From a virus, in the IMG/VR virus record IMGVR_UViG_3300045930_000161, positions 1-32,891 of that record: a stretch of 32,891 bases of DNA. One strand, written 5' to 3'. The position numbers were made by a program, and so were the translations under genes. Position 1 is the first letter of the stretch; each line of letters opens with the position of its first letter. Below the pieces are notes generated by a model that saw only the letters and a program-made list of their open reading frames with translations, was not told where the DNA came from and ran no database searches. Below, one piece after another: positions 18,101 through 24,518 of the stretch.

Positions 18101-18580
18101 TTCGGCGTCGGGATGATCGGTCACGACATTCCATAACGTCCTAACTAACATACCCGAGCCATCAAACACCCCTGCGCTCGACGTAAAACCAGCAGGTATA
18201 GGTTCAGGCGGCTCAGGCGGCGCCGCGGTAGCGCCTTGAATAACTAACAGGAATGCATTCGTATTGGTACAGTATAGCTGCGCTACACCGTATTGGCCGA
18301 TAAGGGTATTAACACCATCGAACGAGTTAACAACAGCCGTGCTTCCAACCACAGTAACTTCGCCCACGCCCATTTGAGCTATGGTACAGCGAAAATCTGT
18401 AGGTAGACCCGCCGGCACCGATACGACTACCGGCACCAGACTATCTACCGCAACCAACTGATCGTGATCGTCGGCAGTGATAGTATAGGCCACGGAGACT
18501 GGCTTTATATGTGTGCCTAAGACGCGGTTTAGCTTGGCCCGCACGGACTCGCCGTTCTCTTGCTCGGTGATTGAGGGCAT
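15161..18580 (-). CDS. Giant tail fibre / adhesin with Ig-like and propeller-like regions
   Basis: 1139 residues. Residues 1-130 form an N-terminal part with GESVRAKLNRVLG and a beta domain, then a Pro linker (PPEPPEPIPAG). Next comes a FlgD-like Ig pattern, SSAGVFDGSGMLVRTLWN with WDGELEDGSVAPSGDYTIKV. Residues about 215-900 show repeated strands with WVGDSGN, ISPDGATLLLCDAG and AADGKMFYASG, like NHL/WD-type propeller blades. The C-terminus (about 930-1139) is beta-rich. No Asp-box or pectate-lyase signature was found. It is probably the main receptor-binding or surface-sensing protein. The ATG abuts the stop of the preceding gene. Confidence 0.65.
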   Translation of the reverse strand: MPSITEQENGESVRAKLNRVLGTHIKPVSVAYTITADDHDQLVAVDSLVPVVVSVPAGLPTDFRCTIAQMGVGEVTVVGSTAVVNSFDGVNTLIGQYGVAQLYCTNTNAFLLVIQGATAAPPEPPEPIPAGFTSSAGVFDGSGMLVRTLWNVVTDHPDAEAPTWDGELEDGSVAPSGDYTIKVVAHECTYTWEGVIGNTSPDHSTMRYWNEAGGVSDMEIAADGKMFYASGYHERLPTMGYSTTADVQNMDYTVNIGFRASYSNSLYVTTDGTIVYYARWEGSTYMVTGVTIATKAFVDFPSGVSWGGIAGGAIAVDTSATRFISSIAVQRSGSYLFVARPEAPKLLTVDKTSGATLQTNTTFIEPTVVETSPTTGDLWLAHKVAGVWRITKCAVDGLGNVTLTGTQTTATIEQPRSMSISPDGATLLLCDAGASQQIKAFNTSDATVKASCATSGALGIAGGYAASPDVTNTKFMFEVTTIFGGAAGWVSYEPGGSFWVGDSGNCRHLHFDSSGAFIGKVAFIPSFYACGVCRGDPTRVFVDFLEFAIDYDLPAVSGWTLSKNWGFGHAGADQYGRLRFVGVYGGRTYAAFNAGSGRKWFELTASGLRDTGVTLDVNTYVDAEMNLYFTLTQGVLGAYARIAKNPFAGFDGSNNPTWTYPLDWSAFDVHLLTADLPAGFPVLGSWDGNTIQNSRIEATENNVIPFFDSNGQRDWDGTSRLRDINFLGGVDATSGAVKFMTLPSHGGPSPGENRGGIDRRFLLYPEVPYYATQGVGPNGGGVFAYEPGTPYIFACDIGEGGWGNNQVNMWYHYHDSGLMLGQFGAAAPYFASTTLRQPDALNDGIPNYFYSFKALDGMAGNSKWGGLAIVDGVTYLYQNDEWYQGGLHRWKIEDLDSLIVNSYDVVWDAGDYEAPAADPTDLLAGLPLDQANLTNGVAGWTRAPTTNNTTSTSGPWARVMTNSIRCDPRSPRDITLEAVLDDTIPASVSRAIPRVGSGNWTLSGKTYLLCSDFNNTRVALEILDNVGKVIFTIYNFATPSVQGCKVNGVDLIIPIDNTDGQNKWQFETEREVLFSVAANVAGATMVVNYGSHNVTGLTVFEVGAAIGSPATVRLKFYPPPSPSVGFGAGNISQLHYVEA

Positions 18581-20704
18581 TTAGTCCTCCCAGGTTTTAG
18601 TGTCGATCCATATACCGTCGTCGTGCCAATAGCCGTTATCCAATATCCATAACGGAGCTGCTGGCGCGGGTTGTTCGAAGATAGTTCCGTATATACGATA
18701 GCGTTTGCCAGTTCGGCCGCTCCACCTACTCCGGCCGCCACGGCGGGGCACTTCCCTAACATGCCACACTCCAACCTGCGACTCGTAGCCTTCAGGTGGA
18801 GGTACAAAAGCCGTGGCGTTCTCGCCGATAAATGTCAGTTCGGTAGAGCCGCCGATGGTGAGCGCGGCGTCAATTGCTGGGAGTACCCCCACACCGAGCC
18901 AGGTTATAGCGGTAGAGCCGGAAATAGTATAGGTTCCAGAGAGAGTAGCCACACTTGAACCGACCCACGCGACGCTGGTAGTACCAACTATGGCTGTGCT
19001 GGCCTGAGATGTGGCTCGGCCAGTAAATGCCGCGTCGCTAGAGCCGCCTATGATCGCCGTACCAGCAGCAGTACTGCGACCTGTAAAGGCCACCGTGGTA
19101 GAGCCTGATATTAGCATCAAGCCCGTACCAGCGGCGGTGAAGCTTCCAACCCACGCAACAGCCGTACCAAGGCTGACGCCCAAAGTTGCCGCGGCCGTAC
19201 TACGACCTGTAAACGCAATAGTCGTACTACCAGCTATAGTTAATGTGGTGGGTTTGAGAGCAGAGCCGCCAAATACTGCCGTGGTCGATCCGGCTATAGC
19301 CAAAGTCCCGGCCGCCGTCGAACTTCCAGTAAATGCTACCGTGGTCGAGCCGGCGATGGTTAATGTAGTGGGCTTAACCGCGACGCCGCTAAAAGCCGCC
19401 GTGGTACTGCCGGATACACTCAGCGTCCCAGCTACATTGGACTGGCCAATAAACGCCACAGTGGTTGAGCCCGATACCACCATCGAGCCGGAATTAACGG
19501 ATATCGAACTCCCGACCCACGCTACAGCAGTTCCCAGCGATACGGTTAAAGTGCCCGCGGCTATGGCTTCGCCGTTAAAGCTTACAGTCGTTGAGCCCGA
19601 GATAGTTAATGAGCCCGCTCTGTTGCTCTGACCAATAAACGCTACGGTAGTCAAACCGCTAATAGCGGGGCTACCTGATAGTACGGAGCTACCAATAAAT
19701 GCCAGGCTCGATGAGCCAGACACAGCTAAAGTGCCGCTCTGAATATTGGCTAGCGGAGCCGGAGGCTCTAGTAGTAATGGATATAGTCGGGTCTGGGAGA
19801 ATGTGACCGTAACCTCGGTCGCGACCGAAGATAGGCGAACTTCCTTAGCCGCGCCGATAAACGCCCCCGGAGCCGGCTCTATTAGCAGCGGATATAATGT
19901 GGTGCGTTGAAACTGAACCGGCGATACGTTGGTGAAAGTAGGCAGGTCCGCTGGTAGTATGGCGCTTCCAACGAACGCCACAGTAGACGAGCCTGCAATA
20001 GCTAAAGTGCCGTTGCTGGTCTCTCTAAACGCCGCATACACACTGGCACTATCACACGCGCTACCTAATGTCGGGGCTGAAGCCCCCGTGGTTCCAGTTA
20101 CTATACGATGCTCAACCTCAATAACCGCTTCGGTCGTAGTACCCGACGCCGCGCTGCCTGCCTCCGTCCACGCCGTCCACGATCCGGTTACAGTTAACGA
20201 TTGCGTGGTATCGAACTCACACCCTACAGCCCTGACTCTGAGATGTTCGACGTTGGCACCGGTAAAATCTAACGATCCCGCAGCGGTTGTAGTGCTAACG
20301 CCCGCGTTATCTCCAACTTTAGTTACGGTACTACCCGATGGTACTGTAAACTTGCGTGCCGTTAACGCACTGGCGTCGGAGGTGGTGGCGTTGGCGAACG
20401 TGGCAACGATATTAACGCCCGAGGATAGAGCTCCAGGCTGGCCCCACCATAGGGATGTCGCGGCACCCGTCTGCGCGGTGACGGCTTGGGCATGCTGACG
20501 CGCCTTAGTTAAGGCGACGCCGCCGATAGTCACGCCGCTAACGTCGCCCTGATCACCACCCGTAGCGTTTTGATTGTCTACGACAACGGCGACTATAACT
20601 AGATCGCCGGCGCTAACAGCGACAGTAGTCGCGACAGTGAGGTTAGCCTGGTTATTAGCGGTCGAGCCGCCCGAGGCTATATTGCCGCCATCGCTAAAGG
20701 ACAT
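18581..20704 (-). CDS. Virion adhesin with 16-copy Ser/Thr/Gly beta repeat
   Basis: 707 residues with AGGA before the ATG. Residues 1-230 form a beta-rich domain (NLTVATTVAVSAGDLVIVAV, SVYAAFRET near the end) seen in fibre-like proteins. A first repeat copy is at 232-247, then a linker holding a duplicated TLYPLLIEP/RLYPLLLEP, then 15 tandem copies at 323-629 with consensus GTLTISGSTTVAFTGSSTAA. The last 78 residues switch to a basic and aromatic domain (GGRSRWSGRTGKRYRIYG, GYWHDDGIWIDTKTWED). A shaft of beta-solenoid or stacked hairpins with a terminal cap is likely. It lies in the fibre cluster. Confidence 0.65.
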   Translation of the reverse strand: MSFSDGGNIASGGSTANNQANLTVATTVAVSAGDLVIVAVVVDNQNATGGDQGDVSGVTIGGVALTKARQHAQAVTAQTGAATSLWWGQPGALSSGVNIVATFANATTSDASALTARKFTVPSGSTVTKVGDNAGVSTTTAAGSLDFTGANVEHLRVRAVGCEFDTTQSLTVTGSWTAWTEAGSAASGTTTEAVIEVEHRIVTGTTGASAPTLGSACDSASVYAAFRETSNGTLAIAGSSTVAFVGSAILPADLPTFTNVSPVQFQRTTLYPLLIEPAPGAFIGAAKEVRLSSVATEVTVTFSQTRLYPLLLEPPAPLANIQSGTLAVSGSSSLAFIGSSVLSGSPAISGLTTVAFIGQSNRAGSLTISGSTTVSFNGEAIAAGTLTVSLGTAVAWVGSSISVNSGSMVVSGSTTVAFIGQSNVAGTLSVSGSTTAAFSGVAVKPTTLTIAGSTTVAFTGSSTAAGTLAIAGSTTAVFGGSALKPTTLTIAGSTTIAFTGRSTAAATLGVSLGTAVAWVGSFTAAGTGLMLISGSTTVAFTGRSTAAGTAIIGGSSDAAFTGRATSQASTAIVGTTSVAWVGSSVATLSGTYTISGSTAITWLGVGVLPAIDAALTIGGSTELTFIGENATAFVPPPEGYESQVGVWHVREVPRRGGRSRWSGRTGKRYRIYGTIFEQPAPAAPLWILDNGYWHDDGIWIDTKTWED
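18818..19738 (-). repeat. 15 tandem copies of a ~20-residue coding repeat
   Basis: Each unit is about 60-66 bases and encodes variants of GTLTISGSTTVAFTGSS. Some units follow a second type, SLGTAVAWVGSS, which recurs at 5, 11 and (variant) 14 in the series counted from copy 1, suggesting block duplication. A sixteenth, separate copy lies at 19964-20011. Average spacing is 20.5 residues. Confidence 0.8.
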
Positions 20705-20716
20705 TTAGGGTATCCT

Positions 20717-21529
20717 TTAGAGACCCCACTGGGTGACGAAATAGGCGTCGAGGTTGGAGCGTTCTGTGCTGGATAGGGTGTAGTTGCAGATTATAACTAT
20801 CTCGCCCACTATAATATTGCCAAACGCCGCGGCGTTACCACTAGCCCAACCCGAGCCGATAACAAGACGACCGTTGTTTGCGATAGCTGGTACCGCGGCT
20901 GCGGACGTAGAGGCGACGTTATTCTTATATAATGTATGGTTGGTGCCGTCGTATACGCTTCCGAAGCGGTAGTTTGTGGAGGCGGAAGCCGTAGTTGCAG
21001 CGCGTTGAGAGCTGTTGTGGAAACCCCAAAACTCAGTCAGGGCTGAGGAGTCCCACTGACCAAACACGGCGCTCGCAGTGTTATTCCAGTCGTCGGATTG
21101 TCCTGGGCCAACATAAGATGGTAGGACGCGATCGTTAACTTCCTTCGTAGCCCCGGTGGCGAAGGCGGAAAAGACGGACATCTGAGCCGTGTCGGCGGAG
21201 CCCGTGGTTTGGAAGCCTGTGAGGCTCATAAACTCGCTTACGCCGTCGAAGGTTAGACCGGGGCGACCGTTAAAGCTGGTAGTGTTGTATAGGGGGCGAT
21301 CGCCTGAGGTTAGTTGTATAAGATGGTGGTTAAAGCCGCTAAAGTCATTCCACTGCTGGGCGTTAGTGCCGTTGGTTACGGGGGTTGAGCCAGCATCGGT
21401 ATACAAGCCGGTCGTGGTTCTGTACCAGCCCCGGAGGCCGTTGAGGCTTAATGGGGTGAATGAGGCAGGAAGGATAATGTCCTGACGAACAGGTACAATA
21501 CGGTTATAGCGGATGGGGGATAGCATCAT
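20717..21529 (-). CDS. LamG/ConA-like lectin protein (second)
   Basis: 270 residues from ATG 21529, chosen because it overlaps the zinc-ribbon stop as ATGA; an upstream frame extends 28 codons but would overlap that gene. The sequence follows the phage lectin pattern: LRGWYRTTTGLYTDAG, QQWNDFSGFNHHLIQLTSGD, RPGLTFDGVSEFM and the ending SSTERSNLDAYFVTQWGL, which is the hallmark terminus of ConA-like glucanase/lectin domains. It probably binds surface glycans as part of the host-recognition cluster. No catalytic Glu pair is evident, so binding is favoured over hydrolysis. Confidence 0.7.
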   Translation of the reverse strand: MMLSPIRYNRIVPVRQDIILPASFTPLSLNGLRGWYRTTTGLYTDAGSTPVTNGTNAQQWNDFSGFNHHLIQLTSGDRPLYNTTSFNGRPGLTFDGVSEFMSLTGFQTTGSADTAQMSVFSAFATGATKEVNDRVLPSYVGPGQSDDWNNTASAVFGQWDSSALTEFWGFHNSSQRAATTASASTNYRFGSVYDGTNHTLYKNNVASTSAAAVPAIANNGRLVIGSGWASGNAAAFGNIIVGEIVIICNYTLSSTERSNLDAYFVTQWGL

Positions 21530-21765
21530 AACTCGGACTGCCTCTGACGATAATAGCGTTCCTCCATAAACTCGATACGCTTCATGAAGGGTACGCAATC
21601 GCGGCCGATACACTTCTCGCAGATCATACTATTACATTGACGGCAGAAGCCCCCGGAACCGACGCGGCGTATGCGCTGGCAGTGGCAGCAGGTAAAGGTG
21701 TCGCACTCAACGACCCCGGTTTCAGGATCGTCGATGCGAAGGTAGCCGCCGTGCTTTAATCCCAA
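21526..21765 (-). CDS. Cys-rich zinc-ribbon protein in the late operon
   Basis: 79 residues. Cysteines at 21, 26, 27, 29, 41, 44, 49, 52 and 57 form CCHC, CRQC and CEKC-type pairs, sufficient for two zinc sites. The start is TTG 21765, overlapping the preceding gene by 10 bases; there is no ATG or GTG before the first Cys pair. The end (PFMKRIEFMEERYYRQRQ) is a charged helix. Similar small zinc proteins occur among structural genes of some podoviruses. The role is unknown; a nucleic-acid-binding or assembly factor is possible. Confidence 0.65.
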   Translation of the reverse strand: MGLKHGGYLRIDDPETGVVECDTFTCCHCQRIRRVGSGGFCRQCNSMICEKCIGRDCVPFMKRIEFMEERYYRQRQSEL

Positions 21766-22220
21766 AACGCCACGCTTGCGACCATCGTGCTGGCATAAGC
21801 CGGTGATCGCACCCTCAGGCCAATACCATTGGTATTGGTGGCTGGGACGACGAGTTCGCCGCCCGGAGTTGCGACCCAGCGAAACGTAGCTCTCTGATTG
21901 AAGGCTACCTCGAGCAGGTCTGTATCCGCGGTAACGGTGGGTTCGGCCGTGTGGTTGACGGTGCCGACGATGGTGGTCGCGCCGTCGGAGCTATCGAGTG
22001 GCCGGGGCGTGACTGAGGTGCCGGTGCCTACAGTGCTTTGGCGGTCGAGGATCGCGGCCATAGCATTGTCGGCCGGGGTGCCGTCGGCACCAGCCATTAC
22101 GTCGTAGATCCAAGCACGCCGTGTAGTGCTGGGCGACGTTAGACCGACCAAGGTCTTGTAGGTGGTGGTCATGTTCTGTGGGGTGCCACCTTGGCCAGTT
22201 CCGGCGTTGTAGCGGCTCAT
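21756..22220 (-). CDS. Conserved small virion protein
   Basis: 154 residues, start coupled to the preceding stop by ATGA. The sequence WIYDVMAGADGTPADNAMAA, TVTADTDLLEVAFNQRATF and GGELVVPATNTNGIGLRVRS is a pattern I recognise from beta-rich phage proteins encoded with tail and head genes, where Asn-Gln-Arg-Ala and GGEL are conserved. No enzymatic residue set is visible. It is probably a component of the capsid surface or tail tip. Family name not assigned. Confidence 0.6.
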   Translation of the reverse strand: MSRYNAGTGQGGTPQNMTTTYKTLVGLTSPSTTRRAWIYDVMAGADGTPADNAMAAILDRQSTVGTGTSVTPRPLDSSDGATTIVGTVNHTAEPTVTADTDLLEVAFNQRATFRWVATPGGELVVPATNTNGIGLRVRSPAYASTMVASVAFWD

Positions 22221-22549
22221 GATATGTCCTCCATAGCCGCGTTGCGTGCGGCGTTAATGATAATAGTTAACTCGGGCGAGCCGACTTGGACGCCTTCACT
22301 CACGGCTTTCATAATAGCCGCGTGGATCGCGGCTTCAATGCGTTCGGCCCGCTTGATTGAGCCGGGATGGGTAGAGCTGGTCATAACCATCGCGGCTGTT
22401 CCAGCGACGATGCGGCGCTTATACCACTTCCCATCCCCACACAATACCCAATTCTCCACATCTGGGCCTGGAGCGTCATAGCCCAATGCATCGCCGTCCG
22501 CTTCGCCTAATGTACTGTTAAAGCCGCTCGCTTCGCTCGCCGCTTCCAT
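22217..22549 (-). CDS. Hypothetical protein
   Basis: 110 residues with GAGG about 9 bases before ATG 22549. The N-terminal 30 residues are acidic and Gly/Ala-rich; the middle has WVLCGDGKWYKRRIV; the C-terminal half (AERIEAAIHAAIMKAVSEG, PELTIIINAARNAAMED) is helical with an alanine-rich face. Not recognised. It is embedded with overlaps in the late operon between two virion protein genes, so co-expression with them is certain but the function is open. Confidence 0.55.
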   Translation of the reverse strand: MEAASEASGFNSTLGEADGDALGYDAPGPDVENWVLCGDGKWYKRRIVAGTAAMVMTSSTHPGSIKRAERIEAAIHAAIMKAVSEGVQVGSPELTIIINAARNAAMEDIS

Positions 22550-22552
22550 GAC

Positions 22553-22999
22553 TTAGGCCTCCGTGATGGTAGAGCCAATGGCGAGGCGTGGGGTGACGCC
22601 GTTCGATACGCTGATAGTCGGGCTCACGGCGCCGAACATTAGCATCTTGTTAGTCGTGGTACTGGGCGTGTGGCCGATGCTGGCAAAGCCCACCGTGCCA
22701 CCAGTTCCAGCGGTCATGAGACCGAAGTCGATGTTGGCGGTCGTCGTGATAACGCCGCCCGACGGGGCGGGGAAGGCCGTACCTGCGGTGTCGCGGGTCA
22801 TAGCCACGTGGCGGGCGTAGCCGGTGTAGCTGATCTCGTTCGTAGACTGGTCGCCACCTGCCGCGGGAGTTGAGGTGTGTAACGCCAAACTCATCGCCGT
22901 CGCCGGCGACGTGGCGTTGTTCTGGGCAATATTTGCGATCGCGACGGCCCTGAATACCAAACTCAGAACATCGTTGGCAAAGACTGTAGATTTGGGCAT
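22553..22999 (-). CDS. Conserved tail/virion protein (MPKSxxxxND family)
   Basis: 148 residues from ATG 22999, selected over an upstream ATG because AGGAG precedes it and family members begin MPKS. The order MPKSTVFANDVLSLVF, AIANIAQNNATSP, SLHTSTP-type stretch (LALHTSTPAAGGDQSTNEIS), YTGYARHVAMTRD and VSNGVTPRLAIGS is a well-known conserved phage protein, usually beside tail or head-fibre genes. The C-terminal SNGVTPRL is its signature. A trimeric beta structural protein is likely; the exact location in the virion is unknown. Confidence 0.7.
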   Translation of the reverse strand: MPKSTVFANDVLSLVFRAVAIANIAQNNATSPATAMSLALHTSTPAAGGDQSTNEISYTGYARHVAMTRDTAGTAFPAPSGGVITTTANIDFGLMTAGTGGTVGFASIGHTPSTTTNKMLMFGAVSPTISVSNGVTPRLAIGSTITEA

Positions 23000-23009
23000 A
23001 GCTGTGCTC

Positions 23010-23201
23010 CTAATCGTCGCCAAAGATGGCGTCTAGAGTGAATTGCTGTGTAGCGGGGGGATAGACGCTCAAGAACGATGTCAGGGCGTCCTGAATGCGG
23101 TAGTCGAAGTCGGGGGGGTTGCCATATACCTGACGTAGCCGCGCTACGATTTGGCGGGATTCCTTAACCAAGCCATCGAGGCTTGTGGGGACGTCAGGCA
23201 T
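23010..23201 (-). CDS. Small hypothetical protein, first gene of the late block
   Basis: 63 residues, mostly helical (LDGLVKESRQIVARLRQVYG, IQDALTSFLSVYPPATQQF). GGGAG lies 9-13 bases before ATG 23201. It is the promoter-proximal gene of the leftward structural operon and ends 10 bases before the next ATG. Not recognised; being first, it is probably expressed well. Confidence 0.55.
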   Translation of the reverse strand: MPDVPTSLDGLVKESRQIVARLRQVYGNPPDFDYRIQDALTSFLSVYPPATQQFTLDAIFGDD

Positions 23202-23279
23202 CGCAATGTCTCCCTTCGAGCGGTGGAGTTAACCCTAAGCTAACACGGATAGAGGCCCAAGGTCGGCGGGGCGCAACAA

Positions 23280-23308
23280 GGGGCAATTGTGATTAGCGCA
23301 ATCGCCCC
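23280..23308 (-). promoter_or_regulatory. 29-nt dyad element, copy B
   Basis: On the minus strand the arms are GGGGCGATTG and CAATTGCCCC around CGCTAATCA. It lies 78 bases before the first gene of the late block and points with its transcription. It matches copy A at 25 of 29 positions and copy C (29858-29886) at 22. The single dyad mismatch is G-U pairable. No convincing -35 hexamer lies upstream, so a phage-specific signal is possible. Candidate control site of the late operon. Confidence 0.7.
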
Positions 23309-23373
23309 TTCTAGCCCCGACGTAGCAACTCTGGCCAGTTAATTCTGGGATCTTACGCGCGGAGTGTTGGAAG

Positions 23374-23402
23374 CCAAGAAAGAGGCTTCGCCTCTTTCTT
23401 GG
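23374..23402. repeat. Perfect 13-bp inverted repeat
   Basis: CCAAGAAAGAGGC and GCCTCTTTCTTGG are separated by three bases. No T-run follows on either strand. It lies 25 bases after the terminator of the leftward 202-aa gene and before copy B of the dyad element, so it could back up that terminator or form the leader of late mRNA. Confidence 0.7.
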
Positions 23403-23426
23403 GGGACGTATGGCCCCCAGAATGCA

Positions 23427-23451
23427 AAAGCCCCACACTAAGCGGGGCTTT
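23427..23451 (-). terminator. Rho-independent terminator of the 202-aa gene
   Basis: On the minus strand AAAGCCCC and GGGGCTTT form an 8-bp stem around a 9-nt loop, ending in CTTTT. It begins 19 bases after the stop of the gene at 23470-24078 and isolates that gene from the late operon. The T-tract is short, so termination may be partial. Confidence 0.7.
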
Positions 23452-23469
23452 CACAACTCTTAGTGTGCG

Positions 23470-24078
23470 CTAGGCGAGTAGATCATCCGTGGTAGCAACT
23501 TTGCGGCCGGTCATTGCGGCATACTGCGCGGCGATGCCGGGGTTCAACCGGCACGATGCCACGTAGGCTTTGCCAGTCTTTTCGTCGTTAAGCTTGCCAA
23601 GCTGCCGGGCCCGTTCGTTGTTGGACTCGATTTCGGCCTGCGTGCGCTTGCCATCGGCGACAAGGAACGCGCAGATAGCATCCGCCAGAACATCGAGATT
23701 GACGCGCGGCCCACCCTCACGCTCGCCCGTCCAAACGGGCGGGGTTTTGTTCAAGTCGTCGAGGGTTTCACGCACGGCGGCGATTTGACTGTCGTAGTCA
23801 AATTCGAACGGCTTAACGCCGTTTCGCTTTTGGTTGCGCACGCCGGAAGTGTCGTTAGTGAAACGCGTCTTGAGGCCGAAGAGCCCCGCCATCCGTTGGG
23901 CGTCGGGGCTCAAATCGGCCCACATCACCTGTACAGCCTGTTTGTTGCCAAGCAAGGTGTAGCGAATGCCGACGGCATCCTCTTCCTTGATACCATCGGG
24001 GCTTTCGCCAGCGGCGTTAAGCAGTTCATGTGTGGCGACGGCCTTGGACTCGGTTTCCTGTTCGGTTTCTTTAACCAT
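23470..24078 (-). CDS. Unknown 202-aa protein with shared ATTDDLLA tail
   Basis: 202 residues from ATG 24078, placed 45 bases after a predicted transcription start. N-terminus is Glu/Lys-rich (MVKETEQETESKAVATHELL); the middle has GIRYTLLGNKQAVQVMWADL, LFGLKTRFTNDTSGVRNQKR and a linker with TLDDLNKTPPVWTGEREGGP; the helical C-terminal third reads LDVLADAICAFLVADGKRTQ and NERARQLGKLNDEKTGKAYV. It ends in VATTDDLLA, shared with two rightward proteins (25257-25703 and 30690-30959). It has its own promoter, leader hairpin and terminator, unlike any other gene here. A regulatory or early replication role is suggested by this isolation; the family is not recognised. Confidence 0.75.
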   Translation of the reverse strand: MVKETEQETESKAVATHELLNAAGESPDGIKEEDAVGIRYTLLGNKQAVQVMWADLSPDAQRMAGLFGLKTRFTNDTSGVRNQKRNGVKPFEFDYDSQIAAVRETLDDLNKTPPVWTGEREGGPRVNLDVLADAICAFLVADGKRTQAEIESNNERARQLGKLNDEKTGKAYVASCRLNPGIAAQYAAMTGRKVATTDDLLA

Positions 24079-24084
24079 GATACT

Positions 24085-24113
24085 CAATCCCAGAGTTGGC
24101 CCGGCCGGGATTG
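24085..24113 (-). repeat. Leader inverted repeat over the ribosome site
   Basis: CAATCCC and GGGATTG (7 bp) flank a 15-nt loop containing CCGGCCGG, just upstream of ATG 24078. On the transcript the 3' arm GGGATTG(AG) is the only purine-rich stretch before the start, so folding could mask it. This suggests post-transcriptional control of the 202-aa gene. Confidence 0.45.
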
Positions 24114-24129
24114 GCGGGGCTACGCGATT

Positions 24130-24158
24130 AATATAGCCGCGCATCGCAGCGATTGCAA
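24130..24158 (-). promoter_or_regulatory. Sigma70-type leftward promoter
   Basis: On the minus strand TTGCAA (24158-24153) and TATATT (24135-24130) are separated by exactly 17 bases. The expected start near 24123 leaves a 45-base leader before ATG 24078. It sits in the divergent control region and is flanked upstream by two inverted repeats (24164-24185 and 24193-24221) that could be operators. Confidence 0.65.
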
Positions 24159-24163
24159 GCCCC

Positions 24164-24185
24164 GGGGCGAGAATATTTTCGCCCC
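24164..24185. repeat. 22-bp near-perfect palindrome, candidate operator
   Basis: GGGGCGA and TCGCCCC flank an AATATT centre; only one base pair of the eleven fails. It lies immediately upstream of the -35 of the leftward promoter, the usual place for an activator or repressor site. Confidence 0.6.
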
Positions 24186-24192
24186 TCACCGT

Positions 24193-24221
24193 GCCCCGTG
24201 GCATGGGGATTGCCACGGGGC
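24193..24221. repeat. Perfect 11-bp inverted repeat, candidate operator/hairpin
   Basis: GCCCCGTGGCA and TGCCACGGGGC flank a 7-nt spacer (TGGGGAT). The element is 29 nt long like the dispersed dyad element but is a different sequence. It lies 35 bases upstream of the leftward promoter in the divergent region. Confidence 0.65.
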
Positions 24222-24487
24222 GCGTAGGGCCTGGAGGCGGCACACACACAAGTTCTGTCGCGATTGCAACGGGGCAAAGTGATGAGACTCAAACCTCTAG
24301 TGTAACCTCCCAGTCCTGCCTCCAGGATAACCTATCCCATAGCCTCGGTAACCTGTTTTGGCGAATTCGCCCCGAAACCACCCCACCCCCAGGTATCCCG
24401 ACCTATGGTCTTATATGGGAGGTCCCCCCCCCCTCAGAACATCTCTCTTCCGAAGAGAAGAGCTCAGAGCTCTGAGCCACGACTTGG

Positions 24488-24518
24488 GGGCTACGCCACG
24501 TCAGGGCTACGCCACGTC
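24488..24518. repeat. Tandem duplication of a 16-bp unit
   Basis: GGGCTACGCCACGTC occurs at 24488-24502 and again at 24504-24518, one base apart. It could be an iteron pair for a replication initiator or regulator, but two copies are few. Confidence 0.6.

Noticed and set aside
19011-19631. Plus-strand frame of 206 codons opposite the repeat protein
   Set aside because: It is the low-complexity mirror of the repeat array and lies antisense within the late operon.
24445-24480. Region of GAGCTC-rich palindromes as an insertion-sequence end or attachment site
   Set aside because: No transposase or integrase, no matching inverted copy and no flanking duplication were found in the window.
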